The notes: generated by a model not told the origin, from the sequence alone. Shown: positions 22,785-31,498, numbered from the stretch's first letter. The stretch: DNA of 64,000 nucleotides from an uncultured Lachnospiraceae bacterium (GCA_910587045.1 CAJULG010000005.1:62001-126000); one strand, 5' to 3'. A program made the numbers and translations.

Positions 22785-23488
22785 GATATGGAAAGGAATT
22801 TGGGGTAACCATAGACGACAAGCACAGTTATCGGGATTTAGGGTTGATTCTGACTGAGAAGGACCTGGGAAAGCCGGAGGCTCAGACAAACCTGGTGTCT
22901 GTTCCGCTGCGGGATGGTTCGATTGATATGACAGAGACATTAACGAATGATATCAGATACAAGGACAGGGTAATAAAGCTTACATTTTATTACCCCGGAC
23001 ATCAGGATACCTGGGCGGCAAAGTTTTCAGAATTACAGAATCTTTTGAATGGACAAAAGGCACGCTTAGTCTTTGATGATGATATTGCGTTTTATTACAC
23101 AGGAAGAATAAATGTAAACGAATGGCAGTCAGAGGGAAATATCGGTAAAATCGTTTTGGATATCATCTGCGAGCCATATAAGTATGATATTGCCTCTTCA
23201 TCAGCGGAATGGCTGTGGGATCCATTTGATTTTGAAAATGGAATAATTAATGAGGGAAATATTACAGTGGATGGTACAGCGACTGTTTATTTCGTTGGCC
23301 GCCGGAAAAAGTCGTATCCAACGATAACAGCATCCTCAAACATGACAGTAACATATGATTCTGAAACGTTTAGTCTGAAAAAGGGTGTGAACAAGATGTA
23401 TGAAATTATCCTGTCAGAAGGAATAAACGAACTGATTTTTAAAGGAAAAGGAAACGTGACGATTGACTATATTGGCGGCAGCCTTTAA
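22781..23488 (+). CDS. Distal tail protein (Dit)
   Basis: ATG 22781 has AAAGGTGG 6 bases away; GTG 22772 is an alternative. 235 residues: RYGKEFGVTIDDKHSYRDLGLILTEKDLGKPEAQTNLVSVPLRDGSIDMTE, then KLTFYYPGHQDTWAAKFSELQNLLNGQKARLVFDDDIAFYYTGRI, matching SPP1 gp19.1-like Dit. The C-terminal part is a galectin-like beta domain. Forms the hub that joins tail tube to adsorption device. Confidence 0.88.
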   Translation: MRYGKEFGVTIDDKHSYRDLGLILTEKDLGKPEAQTNLVSVPLRDGSIDMTETLTNDIRYKDRVIKLTFYYPGHQDTWAAKFSELQNLLNGQKARLVFDDDIAFYYTGRINVNEWQSEGNIGKIVLDIICEPYKYDIASSSAEWLWDPFDFENGIINEGNITVDGTATVYFVGRRKKSYPTITASSNMTVTYDSETFSLKKGVNKMYEIILSEGINELIFKGKGNVTIDYIGGSL

Positions 23489-23498
23489 GGAGAAGGGA

Positions 23499-25394
23499 AT
23501 GTATAAAGCATATTATAACGGAATCTTATTTTATGATCCAAGAATTGACGAACTTGCATTATTAAATCCGGTTGTAGAGCTTGAGGAAAATAAGGCAGGT
23601 TCTTTTTCGTTTACGATCATGCCGGAGAATCCGGCATATGATCATATAAAAATGCGAAAGACAGTGATAGAAGTCTATAATGATGATCAGCTTGTTTTTG
23701 CTGGTGTACCGGTTGAAAGAACAGAAGATTTTTACAAGCAGCGGGAGATATATTGTGAGGGTGAACTTACTTATTTAAATGATTCTATTCAGCGACAGGC
23801 AAAGTATCAGAACATGACTGTCCGGGGCTTGCTTGAGAAATACATCAATCATCACAATGCACAAGTGGAAGCAACAAAGCAGTTTCGTGTCGGCATGGTA
23901 ACAGTAAAGGATAATAATGATTCTTTGTACCGGTTCACTAATATGCAGTCAACGATGATGGAATTAAAAGAGGATTTTGTAGACGACCTTGGCGGCTTTT
24001 TCCGGATCCGACATGTAAACGGAGTAAAATACATTGACTATCTGGATGATTCGCAGAATACAAACAGACAGATCATTAAGCTGGGAAAGAATCTGATCGA
24101 TTACAGCAGCAATATTGATTCCAGCGAGATTGCGACTGCGATCATTCCGCTTGGAAAAAAACTGGAAACTGCAGCAGTAGAAGGTCTGGAAACAAGGCTG
24201 GATATTAAATCAGTTAATAATGGATTAGATTATGTTCACAGCAGTGAAGCAGTAAATGAATTTGGCTGGATTTATAAAGTAGTGGAATGGGATGATGTTA
24301 CTGAAGCAGAAAATCTGAAGAAAAAGGGAGAACAGTATCTATCAGATACGCAGTTTGAAAATATGATAATCGAAGCAAAGGCGGTTGATCTCGGATGGAC
24401 AAGCCAGGAGATCGAACATTTCAAGCTGTCAGATAAAATCCGGGTAGTATCTAAGCCGCATGGCCTGGATCGGTATTTCAGATTAACAAAACAGACGTTG
24501 CACCTGGATGCGCCGGAGAAGGACACAATTACATTAGGAAAGAATGAAAAACGGACGTTAAGTGCAAGAAACAACCAGGCAAGCTACGCAATAAAAAAAG
24601 CGATGGAAAGCATTACTCCTGTGCCTGATATTATTAAGCAGGCCACTCAAAATGCAACAGAGCTTATTACAAATGCGATGGGTGGATTTGTATATAAGAC
24701 AAATAATGAGCTGTATATCATGGATACAAATGATCCGGATACAGCAACAAAAGTCTGGAGGTGGAATATCAACGGACTTGGCTATTCATCGACTGGTGTA
24801 AAAGGACCGTATGGTTTGGCTATGACAATGGATGGATCTATCGTGGCAGACTATATTACGACAGGAATATTGAATGCGATAGAGATTAACAATGGCAATG
24901 GAACATTTAAGGTAACAAAAGATGGTAAATTGACAGCTACAAGCGGAACGATCGCAGGCTGGAACATTGGACCATCAGGAATCTACAAGGATATTGCGGT
25001 AGTAGGAACATCAACTGTTTACCGGGTATATTTTCAACCCCCGATCAATAATTCTTCTCCAGAGAAAACCTGGGTTTTGTCGTGTCAGAAATCAGAAGAT
25101 TCCGGAAAAACATTTTCTGGTATTTTTGTGCTGTATGCGGATGGATCCGCAGTATTTGGAAAAGGAAATACACAGATAAATGCGGACGGATCGGCAAATT
25201 TTTGCAATAATACTGTAAAAATTGCACCTAGCGGGTTGATCTGTGGCAACGTACAAACAACTGGTAATATGTTTTGTGATGCATCGTATGTATGTCAGGG
25301 ACGGTACGGAGTTACAACGCAGATAAAAGATGGAAACGGACATATTTTATATTTTACAGGTGGGATTTTTACCGGATTTGGTGCAGATGCATGA
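23499..25394 (+). CDS. Tail-associated protein (Tal, prophage endopeptidase type)
   Basis: ATG 23499 follows AAGGAGAAGGG. 631 residues. The first about 370 match Tal/PF06605 (YYNGILFYDPRIDELALLNPVVELEENKAGSFSFTIMPENPAYDHIKMRKTVIEVY ... FAGVPVERTEDFYKQREIYCEGELTYLNDS). The rest carries a beta-helix-like adsorption part (GTFKVTKDGKLTATSGTIAGWNIGPSGIYKD and repeated Gly/Thr strands). It closes the tail tip and contacts the host surface. No clear endopeptidase catalytic residues were identified. Confidence 0.88.
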   Translation: MYKAYYNGILFYDPRIDELALLNPVVELEENKAGSFSFTIMPENPAYDHIKMRKTVIEVYNDDQLVFAGVPVERTEDFYKQREIYCEGELTYLNDSIQRQAKYQNMTVRGLLEKYINHHNAQVEATKQFRVGMVTVKDNNDSLYRFTNMQSTMMELKEDFVDDLGGFFRIRHVNGVKYIDYLDDSQNTNRQIIKLGKNLIDYSSNIDSSEIATAIIPLGKKLETAAVEGLETRLDIKSVNNGLDYVHSSEAVNEFGWIYKVVEWDDVTEAENLKKKGEQYLSDTQFENMIIEAKAVDLGWTSQEIEHFKLSDKIRVVSKPHGLDRYFRLTKQTLHLDAPEKDTITLGKNEKRTLSARNNQASYAIKKAMESITPVPDIIKQATQNATELITNAMGGFVYKTNNELYIMDTNDPDTATKVWRWNINGLGYSSTGVKGPYGLAMTMDGSIVADYITTGILNAIEINNGNGTFKVTKDGKLTATSGTIAGWNIGPSGIYKDIAVVGTSTVYRVYFQPPINNSSPEKTWVLSCQKSEDSGKTFSGIFVLYADGSAVFGKGNTQINADGSANFCNNTVKIAPSGLICGNVQTTGNMFCDASYVCQGRYGVTTQIKDGNGHILYFTGGIFTGFGADA

Positions 25395-25422
25395 GGCTAC
25401 AGAAACTGGAGAGGAGGAAAAG

Positions 25423-26370
25423 ATGTCAGAAATACAAAAATTGTTAAATCAGATCCTGGAGGCTCGATATGGAAAAGATGTCAGGCAATCCATCCATGAC
25501 AGTATTAATCTGTGCTATGACGAAGCGACCGGGGAGATACAAAGAGAGCTTATACAAAGTATTACAGAGAATGCGACTAAGGCAGAACATTCAGCAAATC
25601 AGGCGGCAGAAAGTGCTGAGATTGCAGTAGGAAAAGCAGATAAGGCAATAGAGTCAGCTGACTTGGCAACACAAGAGGCTGATAATGCGGCCATAAGCGC
25701 CAGGACTGCAGTAGAAGCAGCAAAAGAAGCTATTGAAGCAATTAGTCAGGCGACAGGTGACAGTACAATCACGTTTAACAGTGATGATGTTGGCCCGGAC
25801 GGTGATCCTGCGCTGCTGGCTGTAGAAAAACTCACCAGCGGAGAAAAGCTAAAGGAGCTGCTCAATAAGGGTTCCCGGATAGTCACAAATGTAAGATATC
25901 TCATAAAGCTATTAGGAAGCAATGATATTTCAACACTCGGAGACGGAACAATCACCGGAACGCTCATTGCAATGAATGAAGCGTTATCCGGAAAGCAGGA
26001 TGAGATTAAGCTGACTGGAAGCCGGGCGCTGGTATCAAATTCATCTGGAAAGGTATCTGTTTCTGCTGTTACAGCAACAGAACTTGGGTATCTGGATGGA
26101 GTAACAGCAAATATTCAATCACAGATCAACAATCTGGACAACATTAAAATAACGCAGACATCCGGCTGGATTGATCCGGGCGCAGTGACATTTAACACAG
26201 GGAATTATAGTGGAAGCTGGCAATCCGGAGGCGTGCAATATTCATGGATACAGATAGATGGCGGGACATTACAAATGCAGATATCGATTGCAAATGTCAG
26301 TCACGCATTGCTGATCAGAACGAAGATTAAGAGTCAAACCTGGAGTTCTATCCCGTGGAGGACTATTTAA
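25423..26370 (+). CDS. Tail fibre / baseplate protein
   Basis: ATG 25423 follows GAGGAGGAAAAG. The N-terminus (IQKLLNQILEARYGKDVRQSIHDSINLCYDEATGEIQREL) is a common anchoring domain on baseplates. Residues about 55-115 form an Ala-rich coiled coil. The C-terminal third has LGYLDGVTANIQSQINNLDN, a repeat frequent at fibre tips, and a final beta receptor-binding part (SGWIDPGAVTFNTGNYSGSW...). 315 residues, short, and probably trimeric. Determines host binding. Confidence 0.82.
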   Translation: MSEIQKLLNQILEARYGKDVRQSIHDSINLCYDEATGEIQRELIQSITENATKAEHSANQAAESAEIAVGKADKAIESADLATQEADNAAISARTAVEAAKEAIEAISQATGDSTITFNSDDVGPDGDPALLAVEKLTSGEKLKELLNKGSRIVTNVRYLIKLLGSNDISTLGDGTITGTLIAMNEALSGKQDEIKLTGSRALVSNSSGKVSVSAVTATELGYLDGVTANIQSQINNLDNIKITQTSGWIDPGAVTFNTGNYSGSWQSGGVQYSWIQIDGGTLQMQISIANVSHALLIRTKIKSQTWSSIPWRTI

Positions 26371-26389
26371 CAGAAGAAAGGAGAAGAAA

Positions 26390-26653
26390 ATGACAGAAGC
26401 AATCATAACAGGAATCGTAGCAATCGTAGTCTGTATGCTGAATAACATCTATCAGAGCCGGGCAGTCAAGAACCAGCATGAAAAAACGATCGCCCTGATC
26501 GACTACAAGCTGGAACAGCTCACCGAACGGGTGGACAGGCACAATCAGGTCATAGAGCGTACCTATAAACTGGAAGAGCAGACAGCCCTCCAGGAAGAAA
26601 AAATCAAAGTGGCTAACCACCGGATCGAAGATCTAGAACACAAAGACAAATAA
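26390..26653 (+). CDS. XhlA-like membrane/lysis accessory protein
   Basis: 87 residues with one membrane helix (AIITGIVAIVVCMLNNIYQS) followed by a long coiled coil (KTIALIDYKLEQLTERVDRHNQVIERTYKLEEQTALQEEKIKVANHRIEDLEH). This matches the XhlA-type accessory lysis proteins placed before holins. ATG follows GAAAGGAGAAG. Together with the holin it opens the membrane for the amidase. Confidence 0.75.
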   Translation: MTEAIITGIVAIVVCMLNNIYQSRAVKNQHEKTIALIDYKLEQLTERVDRHNQVIERTYKLEEQTALQEEKIKVANHRIEDLEHKDK

Positions 26654-26683
26654 AAACAAGAAAGGTTAAAAAGGGTGAAAAAA

Positions 26684-26980
26684 ATGGAAGCTATCATGAA
26701 TTATGTAAAACCGGAGCTGCTGGTAGTAGCAATCGTGCTGTACTTCATCGGATTAGCACTTAAGAAGACGGAGAGGGTATCAGACAGGTACATACCAGCG
26801 ACTTTAGGAGTGTTTGGGATCGCACTGGCATTCATCTATGTATTTGCGGTTACGGTGCCTGTATCGGGCGCTGGTGATGTCCTGATGGTCATATTCACAG
26901 CGATCGTACAAGGAATCTTATGTGCCGGCTTAAGTACATATGTCAATCAGATGATTAAGCAGCTTGGTAAAGAAGAATAA
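26684..26980 (+). CDS. Holin (phage_holin_7/BhlA type)
   Basis: 98 residues with three hydrophobic segments (LLVVAIVLYFIGLALKK, IPATLGVFGIALAFIYVFAV, VLMVIFTAIVQGILCAGLSTYV) and a charged C-terminus. The start MNYVKPELLVVAIVLYFIGLALKKT is typical of holins in Clostridia phages. GTG 26675 is an alternative start; ATG 26684 has AAAAGGG at a workable spacing. Forms pores that let the amidase out. Confidence 0.83.
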   Translation: MEAIMNYVKPELLVVAIVLYFIGLALKKTERVSDRYIPATLGVFGIALAFIYVFAVTVPVSGAGDVLMVIFTAIVQGILCAGLSTYVNQMIKQLGKEE

Positions 26981-27000
26981 GAAAGGAACAGGTGAAGAGA

Positions 27001-27699
27001 ATGAGTAAAGTATTTATCGGTGTCGGTCATGGTGGCAGTGATCCGGGGGCAGTTAGCTATTTAGTAGAGAAGGATATCAATCTGAAGATGGCAAGATACT
27101 TGGCAGCATACCTGCAGTCCTGCGGGGTAGAAGTCTTGATGAGCCGGACAGTAGATGAGGACGATCCGTTAACAGAAGAGATCCGGGAGTGCAATGCATT
27201 CCGGCCGGATCTGGCTGTTGACGTACATAACAACGCCGGCGGCGGAGATGGCTTTGAATGTTATTATCACTTCAAAGGCGGTACAAGCAAGACGTTAGCA
27301 GAGAATATCGAAGCGGAAGTAATAGCAATCGGTCAGTACAGCCGGGGATGCAGGACCAGAACCGGCGCAGGCGGTAAAGATTACTACGGATTCATCCGGG
27401 AGACATCCTGCCCGGCAGTAATCTGTGAAGGGGTATTCGTTGATAATGCAGCAGACGCAGCGCAGGCAGATACAGATGAGAAGTGCCGACAATTTGGAGA
27501 AGCATACGCAAGAGGGATCTTGAAGACTCTGGGTATCATCATACCAGCGGCGCAGCCCGCAGTAGATGTTGATCTGCCAACGGAACAACTGAGCGGCCGC
27601 CTCTATTATGTCCAGGTCGGAGCGTTTGCTGATAAGATGAATGCAGAAGCTCTGGTAGCAGAACTTGTTGAAAAGGGCTATAAGGCGATTATCAAGTAA
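27001..27699 (+). CDS. N-acetylmuramoyl-L-alanine amidase (endolysin)
   Basis: Cleaves between muramic acid and L-Ala of peptidoglycan. Amidase_3 features: VFIGVGHGGSDPGAV (His10 of the zinc set), Glu in VEKDIN, VDVHNNA with the third ligand and FVDNAADA near the catalytic Glu (CEGVFVDN). After a Pro/Ala linker (IIPAAQPAVDVDLP) a short SPOR-type segment YVQVGAFADKMNAEALVAELVEKGYKAIIK binds septal glycan. It holds only one strand-helix unit, common in Lachnospiraceae phages. Last phage gene. Confidence 0.9.
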   Translation: MSKVFIGVGHGGSDPGAVSYLVEKDINLKMARYLAAYLQSCGVEVLMSRTVDEDDPLTEEIRECNAFRPDLAVDVHNNAGGGDGFECYYHFKGGTSKTLAENIEAEVIAIGQYSRGCRTRTGAGGKDYYGFIRETSCPAVICEGVFVDNAADAAQADTDEKCRQFGEAYARGILKTLGIIIPAAQPAVDVDLPTEQLSGRLYYVQVGAFADKMNAEALVAELVEKGYKAIIK

Positions 27700-27723
27700 A
27701 TGTAGTCAAAAATGTAGTCAAAA
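27700..27723 (+). repeat. Perfect 12-bp tandem repeat near attR
   Basis: ATGTAGTCAAAA occurs twice back to back. Short direct repeats 40-70 bp inside an attachment site are typical arm-type binding sites for tyrosine integrases or excisionases. The integrase gene is outside the window. Confidence 0.55.
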
Positions 27724-27767
27724 CAAAAGAAATCATAGTATAATCAATAAGTTATTAAAACAAAATA

Positions 27768-27813
27768 TTCGTTCGGGACGAAGAGGTCGCAGGTTCGAAT
27801 CCTGTCATTCCGA
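27768..27813 (+). other. attR: 3' half of tRNA-Pro(CGG)
   Basis: The stretch reads as the 3' part of a tRNA: anticodon stem TTCG, loop TTCGGGA with anticodon CGG, stem CGAA, variable loop GAGGTC, T stem GCAGG, loop TTCGAAT, CCTGT, acceptor CATTCCG and discriminator A. The D arm and acceptor 5' strand are absent: upstream of 27768 lies phage sequence. Integration into a tRNA 3' end leaves exactly such a fragment at one end, with the whole tRNA at the other end. No CCA is encoded. It marks the right prophage boundary. Confidence 0.85.
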
Positions 27814-27822
27814 CGATAAGAA

Positions 27823-27868
27823 AACAGCGGATTTCCTTAGGGTTTTCAAGGAAATCCGCTGTTTTTGT
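27823..27868. terminator. Strong terminator, works both ways
   Basis: AACAGCGGATTTCCTT and AAGGAAATCCGCTGTT form a 16-bp perfect stem over a 9-base loop with TTT on the right and AAAA on the left, i.e. T-rich ends on both strands. It would end transcription of the tRNA-Pro locus and of the polymerase gene on the opposite strand. Confidence 0.88.
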
Positions 27869-27889
27869 GTTTGGTGAAATGAGGTGAAA

Positions 27890-29152
27890 CTACTCCGGTG
27901 GCAGCTCTCCCAGAACCCCGGTGCGCTTCTCTTTGGAAAGACCGCCTGACATATGGGACTGTTCCGTATTGATAAACCTTGCCCGAAGAATGGAATCCTC
28001 ACCATAACGACTGCGGATACTGTCAATCGCTGAATTTAGTTTAGACAGCTTTTCATTTCGTTCAGAGGAAAACAGGTTATATTGCTGACATTCTTCGCTG
28101 GTGACATGAGCGGTAGATACGCCGATCTGCCGGATCGGTTCCCGGTTCCAGAACTGTTGAAAGAGCCGGCAGGCAGTTTCATAGATCACTTCCGTTACAT
28201 TGGTGGGAGTCAGCAGTCTTGTCTGGTGAGACTGGTGCTGAAAGTTATAATCCAGGATGGAAATGGAGACCACACTGATATATGCGTGGTCTGCCCGGAT
28301 TCTGGCACCTACCGTTTCACATAAGGACAGCAGAAAGACCTTTGCTGTTTCCGGATCTGTCACATCGCAAGAGGTGGTAATAGAGTTCCCGTAACTTTTA
28401 TTCGCCGCCTTGTGGTCTGTTACCAGCTCCACATCATAGCCGTTGGCATAATTCCAGATGGTTTCTCCATGTTTTTTGAAATGGTACCGCAGGGTACTCA
28501 CATCACACCGGGCAATATCTCCAATGGTGTGGATTCCCAGCTCATGAAGCCGCTTGCCGGTAGAACCACCTACGAAAAACAGGTCTTCTACCGGCAGCGG
28601 CCACATCTTGTCCGGGATTTCTTTTGGGAACAGGGTATGAACCAGATTCGGCTTTTTGAAGTCAGATGCCATCTTTGCCAGAAGCCGGTTACAGGATACG
28701 CCGATATTTACCGTGAATCCAAGATCAGAATGGATTTTATCCTTGAGATATTCTGCAAACACAACAGGAGAGCCATACAGCCGGGTGGTGCCGGTCATAT
28801 CGCAGAAGGCTTCGTCAATGCTGTATTGCTCTACCACGGGAGCATATTCCCGGAGCAGTTCCATCAGGCGGCGGGAACAGGCTACATATAACCCATAGCT
28901 GGGCGGGGCAATGTAAAGCTCCGGACATTTCTTCCGGGCGCTGACCAGGGGTTCCCCGGTATGAATATGGAAGGCCTTTGCAGGAGTGGATTTGGCAAGG
29001 ACGATACCATGCCTCTGTTCTTCGCTTCCTCCGATTACGGAAGGAATGGTACGCAGATCCAGGGCAGCAGGATCCTCCTCCAGTCGGTGTGCGGCCTCCC
29101 AGGAGAGAAATGCACTATTCACATCTACATGATAAATTACCGGTTCCGGCAT
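27890..29152 (-). CDS. Y-family DNA polymerase (DinB/UmuC-like)
   Basis: Translesion synthesis polymerase, 420 residues. The palm shows YHVDVNSAF (Asp10) and YSIDEAF (Asp113, Glu114), the metal-binding set. The fingers and thumb follow with a steric-gate region near NSAFLSW, SCNRLLAKMASDFKKPN, and helix-hairpin-helix LPVEDLFFVGGSTGKRLHELGIHTIGDIARC. A C-terminal little finger runs to residue 360. The last 50 residues (KLNSAIDSIRSRYGEDSILRARFINTEQSHMSGG) are typical of Clostridia DinB-like repair polymerases. No SOS box is seen upstream. Confidence 0.92.
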   Translation of the reverse strand: MPEPVIYHVDVNSAFLSWEAAHRLEEDPAALDLRTIPSVIGGSEEQRHGIVLAKSTPAKAFHIHTGEPLVSARKKCPELYIAPPSYGLYVACSRRLMELLREYAPVVEQYSIDEAFCDMTGTTRLYGSPVVFAEYLKDKIHSDLGFTVNIGVSCNRLLAKMASDFKKPNLVHTLFPKEIPDKMWPLPVEDLFFVGGSTGKRLHELGIHTIGDIARCDVSTLRYHFKKHGETIWNYANGYDVELVTDHKAANKSYGNSITTSCDVTDPETAKVFLLSLCETVGARIRADHAYISVVSISILDYNFQHQSHQTRLLTPTNVTEVIYETACRLFQQFWNREPIRQIGVSTAHVTSEECQQYNLFSSERNEKLSKLNSAIDSIRSRYGEDSILRARFINTEQSHMSGGLSKEKRTGVLGELPPE

Positions 29153-29216
29153 AAGTAAATTCCTTTCATAAATCGCATATTATAATAATAACAATAAAAT
29201 ATTACCGGTTATATAG

Positions 29217-29432
29217 TATACGCGGTGCCACTCGGAAAGCTGCGCTTCCCTCGTTGAACGGGCTGTCGCCCTATCAAAATCGAAACCAACAGGCACGTCT
29301 GCAAGCAGTCGCTGAATGTTTGAAGAGTTGTGTTCGCGTTTATACGCGGTGCCACTCGGAAAGCTGCGCTTCCCTCGTTGAACGGGCTGTCGCCCTATCA
29401 AAATCGAAACCAACAGGCATGTCTGCAAGCAG
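29217..29432. repeat. Duplicated 92-bp repeat (29217-29308, 29341-29432)
   Basis: Two direct copies differ by one base (CACG versus CATG) and are offset by 124 bases. Each contains two small hairpins (GGAAAGCTGCGCTTCC and GGGCTGTCGCCC). On the minus strand each copy can code VGFDFDRATARSTREAQLSEWHRV; a 46-residue frame at 29480-29340 (MNAGNKRCQNRELTGGL...) overlaps the stop of the next gene. I take this to be a dispersed genomic repeat, not a functional gene. The 324-base stretch 29153-29476 holds nothing else I can support. Confidence 0.75.
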
Positions 29433-29476
29433 CCCGCCTGTTAGTTCGCGATTTTGGCACCGCTTGTTACCTGCGT

Positions 29477-29749
29477 TCATTGTACCAGAAATTTTGCAAA
29501 AATCCAGCGGTGATGATTTACATTATATTTCAGATTGAATAAATGAATACTTCCCTCCATGTTGGCAGTACAGGTAAATACGATCTCGCGGGTTCCAGCG
29601 GATTTTGTTTCCTTTTGACAGAGGATTTCTGTAATAGGAACAGTAAGAATCCGGTGATCCTCGGATTCATACCGGAAGCGTACAGGAGTCAGGTCGCCTA
29701 TGGTAGACACAACGCAGAATACCTGTATCGGAATATTAGATGTCTGCAT
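29477..29749 (-). CDS. Conserved small protein upstream of dinB-like gene
   Basis: 90 residues. ATG 29749 is chosen with GAGGTGA 6 bases before; GTG 29758 is the alternative. The product is beta-rich (MQTSNIPIQVFCVVSTIGDLTPVRFRYESEDHRILTVPITEILCQKET ... VFTCTANMEGSIHLFNLKYNVNHHRWIFAKFL). It is transcribed towards the polymerase gene. Its base composition is like the host. Small proteins in this place occur beside Clostridia DinB-like genes, but the function is unknown. The repeat lies between it and the polymerase. Confidence 0.6.
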   Translation of the reverse strand: MQTSNIPIQVFCVVSTIGDLTPVRFRYESEDHRILTVPITEILCQKETKSAGTREIVFTCTANMEGSIHLFNLKYNVNHHRWIFAKFLVQ

Positions 29750-29896
29750 AGAAGTCACCTCACTTTTTGTTTTATAGCATCATAATATCAGAACATATGT
29801 TCCTGGTAAACAGGAAAATGAAGGAATATGCAACAGTTAGGATGGCAAACCAGCAGAACCCGCAAAGTATGTTTGGCTTAGTTTTGTAGAAAGATG

Positions 29897-29925
29897 TTGA
29901 GATAATAAATGACATATAGTATAAT
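29897..29925 (+). promoter_or_regulatory. Sigma-A promoter for phosphorelay genes
   Basis: TTGAGA (29897-29902), 17 bases, TATAAT (29920-29925), followed by a roughly 75-base leader to the HPt gene. No other promoter is seen before the next two genes, so all three are probably one operon. Confidence 0.7.
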
Positions 29926-30001
29926 GTATATATCTATTTTTGCAGGAATCAGTTCGTTATGTATAGTGTGAAAATAATTTTAGTGAAGGGAAGGGCATAA
30001 A

Positions 30002-30355
30002 ATGGGTTTGCTAGAAGAAATGAAAACAATGGGGATAAGTGTAGATGAAGCATTAGTAGATCGCTTTATGAGAAACGCTTCGTTATATGAGAGAATGCTA
30101 AAAAAATTTCCGGCTATGATAAAGGATCTGACGGTACAGCCGGATTTTGACGGGAATGATTATACGGATATCATTGAAAAAGCGCATGCGATCAAGGGAG
30201 CAACCGGAAACTTATCCATAGACCCGTTATATAAGCCATATACAGAGATCGTAAATCTGTTACGGGAAGGAAAGCCGGAGGAGGCAAGAGAGGTTCTTAA
30301 GAAGGTGCTGCCGGTTCAGGATGAAATTGTTCAATGTATTGAAAAGTATATGTAA
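30002..30355 (+). CDS. HPt phosphotransfer protein
   Basis: 117 residues, all helical. IIEKAHAIKGATGNLSIDPLYKPYTEIVNLLREG is the HPt motif with His62 as the phosphate carrier. The four-helix bundle is complete and nothing else is attached. It accepts phosphate from a hybrid kinase and passes it to a response regulator. Both are the next two genes: the REC-HD-GYP protein (30397) and the hybrid kinase with two receiver domains (31499). Confidence 0.88.
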   Translation: MGLLEEMKTMGISVDEALVDRFMRNASLYERMLKKFPAMIKDLTVQPDFDGNDYTDIIEKAHAIKGATGNLSIDPLYKPYTEIVNLLREGKPEEAREVLKKVLPVQDEIVQCIEKYM

Positions 30356-30396
30356 ACGTGTATTATAGTGTGATTGAATATGAGGAATGATTTGCC

Positions 30397-31455
30397 ATGG
30401 AAATTGAAACAACCCAAAAAGAAACCATACTGATCGTAGATGATATTGAGATCAATCGTGCTGTTTTAACAGAAATATTTAAAGAGGACTATCAGACAAT
30501 AGAAGCATGTAACGGAGTAGAAGCACTTGAAATAATCAATGGAGAGAATGATATTTCTGCAGTGCTTCTTGATTTGCTTATGCCGGAGCTGAATGGTCTG
30601 GGGGTTCTAAAGGCAATGAATGAGAGTGGTAAGATTGAGAGCATTCCGGTCTTTCTGATCACTGCGGCAGATAGTCGGGAGATGCTTCAGGAAGGATATG
30701 ATCTGGGTGCGATTGATGTTATCACAAAACCATTTATGATGCATTTTCTAAAATGCAGAGTGAACAACGTGATCGAACTGTATCGTCATAGAAATAAACT
30801 GGAGAGTATCGTGGCGGAACAGGTAAAACGCCTGAATGAGATGAACCAGTCGATGGTAGAGACACTGGCGACTATTGTTGAATTTCGGGATTGTGAATCC
30901 GGAGAACATGTAAAGCGGATCAGCAGTCTGACCAGGGCATTGATGGCAGAGGTCAGTCAGATGTATCCGGAATATTCTATGCCGAAGAGTGAGATTGAAA
31001 AGGTTGCTATGTCTTCTGTATTACATGATGTAGGTAAGATTTCAATTCCGGATCAGATTTTGAATAAGCCGGGCAGACTGACCAATGAGGAATTTGAGAT
31101 CATGAAGCAGCATACGACATTGGGCAGTGAAATGCTACAGAAGATTTCCAATATTATGGAGGATGGTATCTATAATTACAGCTATGATATTTGCAGGCAT
31201 CATCATGAGCGCTGGGATGGAAGGGGATACCCGGACGGACTGAGTGGGGATGATATATCGATCTGGGCTCAGGTGGTATCTGTTGCAGATGTATATGATG
31301 CTCTTACCGCAGAACGGGTCTATAAGAAAGCATTTAGTCATGAAAAAGCTGTGGATATGATAAATAACGGAGAATGTGGTATGTTTAATCCCAAGGTGCT
31401 AAAGGCTTTTGAGAATGTGATCAAGAAGGAAGAAAAGAAACATTCGTCAGTGTAA
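30397..31455 (+). CDS. Response regulator with HD-GYP output domain
   Basis: 352 residues. REC domain 8-125 with the acidic pair in ILIVDDIEIN, phospho-acceptor Asp59 (AVLLDLLMP) and Lys in ITKPF. A signalling helix joins it to an HD-GYP domain: HVKRISSLTRAL, LHDVGKISIPDQILNKPG (His210-Asp211), HTTLGSEML, HHHERWDGRGYPDGLSG (GYP 277-279) and ADVYDALT. HD-GYP proteins hydrolyse cyclic di-GMP; some act on other dinucleotides. Phosphorylation through the HPt protein likely controls activity. Confidence 0.9.
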   Translation: MEIETTQKETILIVDDIEINRAVLTEIFKEDYQTIEACNGVEALEIINGENDISAVLLDLLMPELNGLGVLKAMNESGKIESIPVFLITAADSREMLQEGYDLGAIDVITKPFMMHFLKCRVNNVIELYRHRNKLESIVAEQVKRLNEMNQSMVETLATIVEFRDCESGEHVKRISSLTRALMAEVSQMYPEYSMPKSEIEKVAMSSVLHDVGKISIPDQILNKPGRLTNEEFEIMKQHTTLGSEMLQKISNIMEDGIYNYSYDICRHHHERWDGRGYPDGLSGDDISIWAQVVSVADVYDALTAERVYKKAFSHEKAVDMINNGECGMFNPKVLKAFENVIKKEEKKHSSV

Positions 31456-31498
31456 GCATGAGCGTTATAATTCATTTTACTTGAAAAGAGGATGTTCG

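Larger units (their letters stand above)
1..27813 (+). mobile_element. Prophage, right part (early region to attR)
   Basis: Nearly all genes read rightward with short gaps or overlaps, in the usual order of a siphovirus: early/replication genes, late regulator, packaging and head genes, tail genes, holin and endolysin. The right boundary is the 3' half of a tRNA-Pro ending at 27813, where host genes on the other strand begin. No integrase, CI repressor or lysogeny module is visible, so the left end lies before the window. Complete-looking structural genes suggest a recently active phage, but two early genes are broken and no small terminase was recognised, so viability is uncertain. Confidence 0.93.

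Noticed and set aside
25423..26370. Diversity-generating retroelement target in the fibre gene
   Set aside because: No reverse transcriptase, template repeat or adenine-biased variable region was seen.
29217..29432. CRISPR array
   Set aside because: Only two units, each 92 bp with a 32-bp gap, coding-like and with hairpins; no further repeats and no cas genes.
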